This document shows positions 36,717 to 45,400 of a DNA stretch of 64,000 nucleotides, piece after piece; within the stretch, counting starts at the first letter, position 1; every line of letters begins with the position of its first letter. The DNA is taken from contig JBGAGG010000007.1 in the NCBI GenBank assembly GCA_044226845.1, positions 181,905-245,904 on the forward strand. Reading direction: 5' to 3'. The position numbers and the translations under genes are program-made. Source of the stretch: JAFDZO01 sp044226845. Lineage in GTDB: Bacteria; Bacteroidota; Ignavibacteria; Tepidaquicellales; Tepidaquicellaceae. The notes below the pieces were generated by a model. That model was not told the DNA's origin. It made no database searches and was given only the letters and a program-made list of their open reading frames with translations.

Positions 36717-38173
36717 ATAAGCTTTTCCATTTTCGCTAAAACATATTTTGCGTGGTAGTATCTTCTTCCGTCATTTGCTTCATCGTAAATTCGCGGGTCT
36801 AACTTTATTCCTTCCTGTTCGCATTTAATTATTTCGCCAAAATATTTTATTGCATCAGGCATGAGCACTGCGAATATTTCCGGTATATCCTTTCTGTCGT
36901 TATAGAACTGTCTGATTGTCTGTAACGATGAGAGTGCATTTTCATAAGCTTTCAGTTCTATATAATTCATCATATAATAAAAACGTATATTAATTTTTTC
37001 TATCATTTCAGAGAGCTTTACTTTGTTTAAGTACTCTAGCGATAATTCATAGTTTTTTCTTTTGAAAGATATATTCCCCATGCAGTAGTTATACTCATCT
37101 TCTCTTATATCTTCCATAAGATACTGGCTGTATTCTTTTACAAAATTCTCAGCCCAGTCCAGCTCCATTAATATTGCTGCAGGACCAAACATATCCTTGA
37201 ACGGACCCGGAGCTAAATATGGAACTCTTTTGTTCGGGAATATTTTCAGTTCGCAAAAGAGCTTGCTCAGTTCAAAAATTTCCTCATAAAATTTCTTATT
37301 AAAAGGTATAAGTTTAATAAAAATTATATGAATTGTTCTTACAATAAAATTAAACGCTTCCTGACTCATTACATCATATATTATTTTATACAAGTCTTTT
37401 TTAAATTCATAATATTGCTCTTCCGTTATACCATTTTCATAATAATAATAAAGAAGATAATGAATCTTTAAATACGTAGTATATGGATTTTTAGCACTCT
37501 CTAAATAAACAAACAAATTTTTCATGTCAATCACTTTTATAAAATCTTCTATAGTATTTTTATCATTATGATCCGTGGGTACAAGTTTTTTTACTGCGTG
37601 AGTAAAGTGCAATACGAAAATTTCTCTGAAGAACAGCACTATAATAATTTCCTGCATTCTGGCGTGAATTGAAAAATGCTCCTTAGTAAAGTCTTTACTT
37701 CCTGCATTAAGATTCTGGAGGTATAAAGCATGCATACTGTACATTTCGTGAAAGTAGTTATCTCCCCAGAATATTTTGCCCTCATATTGCTCTATTCTTT
37801 TGTTAATAACTTTATTAGAGATATGCCCCAGATTTCTTTCCGCTAGTGAATTTGCTATAAATGTATCAAGCTCCAGTTCCGAGTTTTCAACTTCAAGATA
37901 CCCTAAAAATTTCCTGAGCAAATTTCCAAATTCGGCATAGAGATTTCTTATTCTGGTATCCTTAAAAGATTCCGATGGATATAATTTTTTGAATATTATT
38001 TCGGGTTCAAGAGTACTGCCTGTAAATGCCGGATATTCTTTTTTAACTGCATCATAAATTTTTACAATAAAACTTGAATTATTAAAGAAAGGTGACTTCA
38101 GAAAATCCCCAAACCTTTTAAGCTCGTCTTTATCAAGTTTTTTAAGTATTTCTACTGTTTGTGTATTATACAT
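36713..38173 (-). CDS. Helical cytoplasmic protein, ~490-aa paralog family, copy 3
   Basis: 486 residues, no signal peptide. The family N-terminal block is LKKLDKDELKRFGDFLKSP, then YPAFTGS and KLYPSESFKDTRIRN. The C-terminal half contains ELDWAENFVKEYSQYL (about residue 325) and the tail IPEIFAVLMPDAIKYFGEII. It is divergent from the 14-repeat FG-GAP T9SS gene across 805 bp and convergent with kdpE. A decayed duplicate of this gene's tail exists at 60232-60378, again upstream of a duplicate of the same FG-GAP gene. Confidence 0.82.
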   Translation of the reverse strand: MYNTQTVEILKKLDKDELKRFGDFLKSPFFNNSSFIVKIYDAVKKEYPAFTGSTLEPEIIFKKLYPSESFKDTRIRNLYAEFGNLLRKFLGYLEVENSELELDTFIANSLAERNLGHISNKVINKRIEQYEGKIFWGDNYFHEMYSMHALYLQNLNAGSKDFTKEHFSIHARMQEIIIVLFFREIFVLHFTHAVKKLVPTDHNDKNTIEDFIKVIDMKNLFVYLESAKNPYTTYLKIHYLLYYYYENGITEEQYYEFKKDLYKIIYDVMSQEAFNFIVRTIHIIFIKLIPFNKKFYEEIFELSKLFCELKIFPNKRVPYLAPGPFKDMFGPAAILMELDWAENFVKEYSQYLMEDIREDEYNYCMGNISFKRKNYELSLEYLNKVKLSEMIEKINIRFYYMMNYIELKAYENALSSLQTIRQFYNDRKDIPEIFAVLMPDAIKYFGEIIKCEQEGIKLDPRIYDEANDGRRYYHAKYVLAKMEKLM

Positions 38174-38978
38174 ATTGGGGTAGTGAAAATTCCTGTAAGC
38201 TATTTGTTTATCGATGCAATATCAATTACGAACAGAACAAACCGGCGTATTTTACCCAAAATTTATTTTTTCATTTGTGAGAGATTGAGAACATTCTATT
38301 AAAGCTTTAACATATAAAAACTGCCGGAATTATATCGTTTAGTACTTCAAAATTCACACTTATTTTTTTATTTCAATGATGAATTATTCAATTTCCATAT
38401 TGTAAAAACAATAGCAGTATTCATAAATTATTCAATCATGACGGGTTTTTGACGGATTTCTGCAAAATAAAATACTTGAGATTCTTTACATATTATAAAA
38501 CAGGTATTCCATCTCAACCCTTCCTTAATAATGTAACATTGTTACATTATTGTTGCATTTTCATTTAAATAACATAAAAACAAGTAATAATCATCTATAT
38601 TTCTGTAAAATAAAACTTCGTTTTATCAAAGAAAATTTACATGTGATTCGCATTGTGAATTGCAATTACTTTATAACCTTTTTTTTTAAAAAAATATCAA
38701 CTGGCATTCTTCCCACGAAATTTAACAAGAGTTTTCATTCATAACAATCAAATTCACCTCATAACTACAAATAGGGAAATTTTTTTAGAAAAGACTTGAC
38801 ACAGAAAAATTTAACATACTTCATTTCAGCGTGTTGTAAATTTCTCCAAACTATTTTTTTATCAATGAATTATCGAACGCCCCTCTCGAATTTCAGCGTG
38901 TTTTCGACCAAATTTCTTTTTGCATCCAATAGTTGATGTTGGTAATTTGCTTACAAGTTTTAAATTAAATAACCCCTA
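38174..38978. other. 805-bp divergent intergenic region, duplicated at 60381-61041
   Basis: No convincing gene. Several blocks align with the second copy: the CTGCAAAATAAAATACTTGA block (38462-38481 here), a TTGACA box near 38796 (15 nt ahead of TACTTC), the repeated TTTCAGCGTGTT motif at 38824-38835 and 38891-38902 (start-to-start 67 nt, the same in the second copy), and the promoter-proximal block to the ATG. The retained motifs between otherwise diverged copies suggest regulatory sequence for the FG-GAP gene. The left part must also hold the paralog 3 promoter, not identified. Confidence 0.55.
38919..38949 (+). promoter_or_regulatory. Candidate promoter of the FG-GAP T9SS gene
   Basis: TTTG at 38919-38922, 20 nt, TAATTTG at 38943-38949, 29 bp before the ATG at 38979. 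The -7 box is one base shorter than TAnnTTTG, but box positions and spacing are identical in the duplicate gene's upstream region (60982-61012) although the spacer sequence differs. Confidence 0.45.
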
Positions 38979-41900
38979 ATGGCAAAAACACTCACACTTG
39001 TATTTGCATTCCTGTTGAGTGCAAATATTATTTCAAACAGCGCATTTGCGCAGGACTTCTCTGCAAAGACAGATTTTACTACAGGCAATACACCTTACTC
39101 AGTTTCATTCAGCGATTTTAATCTCGACGGCAAACCTGACATGGTTACTGCCAATTACAGTGCGGCTACATTTTCGGTTCTGATGAATACAACAACTCCC
39201 GGAGCTTCTACTCCAACTTTCTCGGCAACCACGGATTTTATAACGGGAACGGGACCTTATGCAGTTGCAATAGGGGATTTAAACGGAGACAGTAAATCTG
39301 ATGTAGCAGTAACTAACTATGATGCTGCATCAGTATCAGTTTTTTTTAATACTACAACTCCTGGTGCATCAACACCAACTTTTTCAGCTAAGACAGATTT
39401 TACCACAGGTACAAATCCTGCTTCAGTTTCGATCAGTGATTTTAACGGCGACGGTAAAACCGATATGGTAATAGCAAACTATGGAAGTAATTCTGTATCA
39501 GTGTTATTTAATACAACAACATCAGGCAGCGCAACACCGACATTCTCTGCTAAGACAGATTTTACAACAGGAACAGGACCATACTCAGTAGCCACAGGAG
39601 ATTTTAACGGAGACGGAAAAAAAGATATAGCTGCGGCAAATTATGATGCAACTTCAGTCTCAGTTTTTTTTAATACCACAACAACGGGCTCAGCGACACC
39701 AACATTTTCAGCGAAGACGGATTTTACAACAGGTACAAATCCTTCCACAGTTGCAATCCGTGATTTAAACGGCGACGGAAAAAATGATTTAGCTGTGGCA
39801 AATTACGGTTCCAATTCTGTTTCAATTTTATTTAACACAACAACTACTAACGCATCTACACCAACGTTTTCAGCAAAGACAGATTTTGCAACTGAGAGCG
39901 GACCATACGCAGTTACGCTTGGCGATATTAACAACGACGGAAGACCTGATATGGCAGCTACAAATTACACTACAAATAAAGTATCGGTTTATTTTAATAT
40001 TACAACTCCGGGCTCATCAACACCTTCTTTTGGAGCAGTATCTAACTACACAGTAGGGACTGCGCCAAGTTCAGTTACAATATGTGATTTAAACGGAGAC
40101 GGAAAGGCAGATATGGCAATTGGAAATGAGACTACAAACAATGTTTCAATTTTTATGAATACAATGACACTGGGAGTTACACCTGCATCATTTTCCGCTA
40201 AGACGGATTTAACAAGTTCAGGAAATTCATCAGTTAAATTCGCAGACTTTAACGGTGATGGAAAACCTGATTTTGTTTCGATTATCCCCGGTGCTAGAAA
40301 TGCTGGAGTTCGTTTGAATACCACAACACCCGGCGCATCTACTCCAACTTTTTCTGCAAGGACGGATTTTCCATCTGGACTCGTTCCTAATGTAGTTTCA
40401 ATAGGAGATTTTAACGGCGACGGCAAACCGGATTTTGGAGTTTCTAATGCAAATTCTCTAAATTACATTTCTGTTTTTTTAAATTCTACAACTCCGGGAG
40501 CATCCACTCCTACATACTCCTCTGGAAATCTCTCTGGAAGTAATTTTGCAACCGGAACCAATCCAATTTCGTGTACATCTGCAGACATCAATGGTGATGG
40601 AAAACCTGATTTAATATCTCAAAATAGTACCGGTGGTTCAATATCAGTTTTATTGAATTCAACACCTCCCGGTAATACGACACCGGTTTTCGCAGCAAGT
40701 GTTAATTTTACAACTACGCCGACTACTACTCTATTTCTATTTGCCGGTGACTTAAACGGCGACGGCAAACCGGATATTGCAGTAACGAATGGAACTTCGA
40801 ACACTGTTTCAGTTTTATTGAACACTACAACTACGGGCAGCGCAACACCTACTTTTTCTGCAAAAACAGATTTCGCAACGGGAAGTAATGCAAGAAATGT
40901 TGCCATTGCTGATTTAAACGGTGACGGAAATCCTGATTTAGCTGTTACAAACAACTCCGATAATTCAGTTTCTGTGCTGCTGAATACTACATCACCTGGA
41001 GCAAGTACTCCTACATTTTCTGCAAGGACAGATTTCACAACAGGGACTGCCCCTTATCCCGTATCAATCGGTGACTTAAACGGTGATGGAAAACCTGATT
41101 TAGTTGTAGGAAATAATACGGCAACTTCAATTTCCGTTTTATTGAACACCACAACTACGGGCGCTTCTACTCCAACTTTTGCTGCTAAGTCAGATTTCAC
41201 AGTTGGAACTTCTCCAAGGGAAATTATAATCAGTGATATAAATGGAGACGGGAAGCCGGATTTAGCAGTAGTTAATTTTAACTCAGGTACCGTTTCAATT
41301 CTTTTAAATAATGCTTCATTGCCTTTACCCGTTGAACTTGCATCATTTACATCAAGCGTGAACAGTAATAATGTTACTCTTAACTGGAGCACAACACAGG
41401 AGCAGAACAATAAAGGATTTGAGATTGAAAGAAATTCATTCGGAGAAGGATGGAAAAAAATAGGATTCGTTGATGGACATGGTACTACAAACCAAGCACA
41501 AAATTACTCATTCAAGGATAACAGTTTAACAACGGGAAGATATAGCTATCGCTTAAAGCAGACAGACTATAACGGTAATTTTGAGTACTTCGAGTTATCA
41601 AATGAAGTTGCCATAGGGGTACCTAATAGATACTCACTTGCTCAGAATTACCCGAACCCGTTTAATCCTTCTACAATTATCAATTATCAGTTAGCAATTA
41701 ACAGCTTTGTATCTCTTAAAGTTTATGATTTAAGCGGAAGAGAAATAGCAAGCTTAGTAAATGAGGTGAAAGAGGCGGGATATTATTCAACTCAATTCAA
41801 TGCTGCAGCATTGGCAAGCGGAATATATTTTTATCAGATAAATGCACAGGGCGGTAAACAATCTTTTGTAAAGACAATGAAGATGGTATTGGTGAAATAG
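38979..41900 (+). CDS. T9SS cargo with 14 FG-GAP/VCBS calcium-binding repeats
   Basis: 973 residues. Signal peptide MAKTLTLVFAFLLSANIISN to SAFAQ. Residues about 25-770 consist of 14 repeats of roughly 55-60 residues, each with D-(L/F/I)-N-x-D-G-x-x-D (for example DFNGDGKPDFV, DLNGDGKPDIA) and an S-V-x-x-N-T-T connector, forming beta-propeller blades with a Ca2+-binding loop. A short Ig-like region (VELASFTSSVNSNNVTLNWS) and a type A T9SS tail follow (LAQNYPNPFNPSTIINY, GREIASLV, LASGIYFYQI, KTMKMVLVK). The repeats are near-identical at the DNA level (AACGGNGACGGNAAA). A diverged second copy lies at 61042-63932. Confidence 0.9.
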   Translation: MAKTLTLVFAFLLSANIISNSAFAQDFSAKTDFTTGNTPYSVSFSDFNLDGKPDMVTANYSAATFSVLMNTTTPGASTPTFSATTDFITGTGPYAVAIGDLNGDSKSDVAVTNYDAASVSVFFNTTTPGASTPTFSAKTDFTTGTNPASVSISDFNGDGKTDMVIANYGSNSVSVLFNTTTSGSATPTFSAKTDFTTGTGPYSVATGDFNGDGKKDIAAANYDATSVSVFFNTTTTGSATPTFSAKTDFTTGTNPSTVAIRDLNGDGKNDLAVANYGSNSVSILFNTTTTNASTPTFSAKTDFATESGPYAVTLGDINNDGRPDMAATNYTTNKVSVYFNITTPGSSTPSFGAVSNYTVGTAPSSVTICDLNGDGKADMAIGNETTNNVSIFMNTMTLGVTPASFSAKTDLTSSGNSSVKFADFNGDGKPDFVSIIPGARNAGVRLNTTTPGASTPTFSARTDFPSGLVPNVVSIGDFNGDGKPDFGVSNANSLNYISVFLNSTTPGASTPTYSSGNLSGSNFATGTNPISCTSADINGDGKPDLISQNSTGGSISVLLNSTPPGNTTPVFAASVNFTTTPTTTLFLFAGDLNGDGKPDIAVTNGTSNTVSVLLNTTTTGSATPTFSAKTDFATGSNARNVAIADLNGDGNPDLAVTNNSDNSVSVLLNTTSPGASTPTFSARTDFTTGTAPYPVSIGDLNGDGKPDLVVGNNTATSISVLLNTTTTGASTPTFAAKSDFTVGTSPREIIISDINGDGKPDLAVVNFNSGTVSILLNNASLPLPVELASFTSSVNSNNVTLNWSTTQEQNNKGFEIERNSFGEGWKKIGFVDGHGTTNQAQNYSFKDNSLTTGRYSYRLKQTDYNGNFEYFELSNEVAIGVPNRYSLAQNYPNPFNPSTIINYQLAINSFVSLKVYDLSGREIASLVNEVKEAGYYSTQFNAAALASGIYFYQINAQGGKQSFVKTMKMVLVK

Positions 41901-41930
41901 TAATAGAAGTAAGTAAATATTTTAAATTTA

Positions 41931-41964
41931 AAAGCCCGGCGAGTAAATTACTAATCGGGCTTTT
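41931..41964 (+). terminator. Intrinsic terminator after the FG-GAP gene
   Basis: AAAGCCCG (41931-41938) pairs with CGGGCTTT (41956-41963), followed by TTTT. It stands 30 bp past the stop at 41898-41900. A nearly identical stem follows the 42492-48065 gene. Confidence 0.85.
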
Positions 41965-42040
41965 TTATATAATTTTGTGTGGAGAAAAGCGAAGAAAAAA
42001 TAAAAGATTATTTTAATATAAAAAGCATAAAATGATAACA

Positions 42041-42120
42041 CCCTCAAGACTTCGTTTCTTGAGGGATTTATTTTGAGCTGGGAGAGAGTCTTGGAACCTC
42101 TGACCTGCTGATTATAAATC
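42041..42120 (-). repeat. Hairpin plus decayed tRNA-Thr-like 3' half, element A
   Basis: A perfect 9-bp hairpin CCCTCAAGA-CTTCGTT-TCTTGAGGG (42041-42065) is followed by 42073-42120. Read on the minus strand the latter gives GATTTATAATCAGCAGGTC, then GAGGTTCCAAGACTCTC, then CCAGCTCA. This corresponds to the anticodon arm, T arm and acceptor end of a tRNA-Thr, with the D-arm half missing and several mismatches. Elements B and C share the same order of hairpin, GAGCT and T-arm remnant. The hairpin could act as a terminator in the tRNA direction. It is not a functional tRNA gene. Confidence 0.5.
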
Positions 42121-42436
42121 ATATATGAAATCTCACGTAGTAATATATTTCCCAATTGATTATTATAAAATTTAGTACCATTTTATAAATAGTGGATAAA
42201 TTTATTCACAATTTTTTATTTCTACGTTACATCTTGTCTGAATTTATTTTGAAGTAAAATTCAATCTAAATGAAGTACTTATAAAATCTAAGTTTTGTAT
42301 TCACCACATACTAAATTCTTAGATACCTATTCATAACATTGCATTTGAGTTTTATATAATAGTCTTGATTAAAGTATTATGTAATTAACTAAGCATAGTT
42401 ATCACACTCTTTCAATTTCTGTTCCTGAAGATAAAT

Positions 42437-42444
42437 TAATTTTG
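42437..42444 (+). promoter_or_regulatory. -7 box TAATTTTG upstream of the beta-helix T9SS gene
   Basis: A perfect TAnnTTTG box 47 bp before the ATG at 42492. The -33 element is poor (TTTC at 42416, 17 nt upstream). The rest of the 41965-42491 gap holds element A and AT-rich DNA without a gene. Confidence 0.4.
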
Positions 42445-42491
42445 TAGTTTTTTTATAAAATTTTCCCTTTAAAAATTTTAACAATAGACTT

Positions 42492-45400
42492 ATGAAGAAA
42501 AAATTTACTTTATTAGTTTTTTTTATATTTGCAATATCCCTGATTGCAAATACAGGATTCACCCAGCTATCCGGTGTTAAAACAATTGACAACACAATTG
42601 TAACAGGCGGGAATAACTATCAAACTTTTACTGATGCAATAAACGCATTGAACGGTTCGGGAGTTGGCGCAGGCGGTGTTACATTTAACGTGACGTCAGG
42701 GCAGACTTTTAATGAAGTTCCTCCGATATTGACAGCTACAGGAACTGCTTCTGACCAGATAATTTTCCAGAAATCAGGCGGCGGGGCAAATCCAAAAATA
42801 ATACCAAATTCTCCCGGCGTTTTACGGACAACAACATTAGGTTCTAATGCAGACGGAATTATTGTAATTAACGGTGGCGATTACATTACATTTAACGGAA
42901 TAGATTTAAATGGTAATTCATCCTATACAGCAAATTTAACTGATAAATATGAATATGGTTTCTATACCAAAAAAGCATCAGGTACAGATGCATGCAAAAA
43001 CGTTATAATAAGAAACAGCACTATCACACTTTATCACAATGTTGACTCAAGTGCTATTGCAGGCTGCGGAATCTTTATTTCTAATATTTCGGGAACTGCA
43101 GCAGTGACAGTAACATCAACAGGCGGAGCAAGTGAAAATATTCAAATTTATAATAACACATTTACCGGATGTTATTCTGCAATTCAGTTAAGAGGATATG
43201 CTGATGCAGCCCCTTATTCTTTATATGACCAGAATATACAAATCGGAGTAAGCGGGGCAAATACTATCTCTGATTTTGGAAGCTCTATAAATCCAACAGG
43301 AACTGCATACGGTGTATATGCAATTTATCAGAATGGAATCAGAATTGAGAACAACAGCATTACAAGTTTAGCTCACAATTCGACTCAATGGGGAACGTTT
43401 ATGTCTACAATGAACAATGCAAACATCGACATTATTAATAATACGGTTACTATTGGTAATACGTCTACAACTAGTCAGGTAGTAGGTATAGGGTTTACAA
43501 CAGGAACAGTGACAGGAACTTCTAATACTGTCAATGTAAAGCGTAATACAATTACAGGCTTTACAAGACCCGGAGCAACAACCGGTGTAACTTATTTTAT
43601 CTATTCAACCTCGCACTACCCATTAAATTACAATGTTGACTCAAATACTATCGGCTCAAGCACATTTGCTACAGGTACCGGAGCTATCTACGGTATCTAC
43701 AATATTAGCAATGGTGTAAATATTAATATTAGAGACAACGTTGTCAGCGGAATTACAAGGTCGGTAACAACAAGTACATCTGCTTTATACGGTATAAATA
43801 ACAGCAACACCACGGCGACAACTCAAACCACAATATCAGGTAATATTATTCACTCTATAATGGGGATGGGTTCGACAGGAGCAGTGGGCGGAATAAGCAT
43901 AGGAACTCAAACGGTTCACAATGTTTATAAAAACAAAATCTATAATATTACAAGTGACAATGCTTCAGGTGTTGCTTACGGAATTACAATAGCATCCGGA
44001 TGTATTACTAATAATGTATATAATAATTTAATCGGAGATATTAAAGCTCCGAATTCCAGTTCAACAACTGATGCAGTAAGAGGAATAAACATTACATCTA
44101 CAACTGCAACTTCTAATATAAATTTATCTTTTAATACAATTTATCTGAATGCAACATCTACAGGTGTAAATTTTTCCACTTCAGGTGTTTATCATACTAC
44201 AAGCGCAACAGCAACTACTGCAGCGCTGAATATGATAAGTAATTTAATTGTTAACAATTCCACTCCAAATGGAACAGGCGTTACCAGCGCATATAGAAGA
44301 TCAAGCACAACTTTAACAAATTTTGGAAGTACATCTAACAACAATTGCTATTATGCAGGAACACCGGGTGCTGCAAATTTAATTTTCTATGACGGAACGA
44401 ATTCCGACCAGACAATTGATGCATACAAAACACGCGTTAGTCCAAGAGATGGCGCATCGCAAACAGAAAATGTTGTCAGCAAATTTTTAAGTACTTCAGG
44501 GGCATCAGCAAACTTCCTGCACATGGACCCTGCGCAGGCTACTCAGATAGAAAGCGGCGGCTTAACAGTTGGCGGCATTACTGATGACTATGATGCAGTT
44601 GCAAGATACCCTAACGTCGGTTATCCTATAAATCCGAGCTATCCGCCGACTGCGCCGGATATCGGTGCAGACGAATTCGCAGGTATCCCGGCTGACTTAA
44701 CCGGACCATCTATAAGTTATACTCTTATATCGAATTCTTCATCAACCGGTAATCGTTCGTTGACTGCAACTATCACAGATGTTGCAGGTGTTCAGACAGG
44801 CGCGAACGGTCCAAGACTTTATTACAAAAAAAGTACAGATCCTTCATATATTTTTGATAACGCTCCTTCTGTTGCTGGAAACGATTATACATTTACCCTG
44901 AATACAACTACGTTAGGTGGAGTTGTAACAGGAACAATTATTCAGTATTATGTAGCTGCACAGGATTCAAATGCAAATGTTGCAACAAGCCCTGCCGGTG
45001 GAAGCGGTGTAAATCCTCCGGGAACAACTGCGCCGGTATCACCAAATTCTTACACTGTGACACCTGTTTTAAGCGGAACATATACTGTCGGCGCAGCCGG
45101 TAATTATGCAAATCTAACAGCAGTAGCAAATATTCTGTCTCCTTCTAACTCAGAAATTACCGGCAATGTAATTTTTGAACTTCAAAACGATTATGACGGT
45201 ACAACAGGTGAAACTCTGCCTATTTCTTTTCCTCAATTCAATTCTTCTGGAAGCTATACAGTTACTATTAGACCTGCTTTAGGCGTAACAGCAAGAGTAA
45301 CATCAGGTGACCCGGGTTCATTATTTTCATCTGGAGTTTTTCTTTTGAACGGTGGAGATAATTATATAATTGACGGAAGACCCGGTGGTACAGGCAGCAG

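Noticed and set aside
38550..38744. 64-codon open frame upstream of the first FG-GAP gene
   Set aside because: It is not preserved in the duplicated intergenic region at 60.5-60.9 kb, where other blocks are.
38979..41900. Regular near-identical DNA repeats as a possible CRISPR array
   Set aside because: The periodicity is that of protein repeats of about 60 codons in one open frame; no short palindromic repeat with unique spacers and no cas genes.
42073..42120. A functional tRNA-Thr gene
   Set aside because: The D arm and 5' acceptor half are absent, and the T loop and stem carry mismatches; only a 3'-half remnant can be supported.
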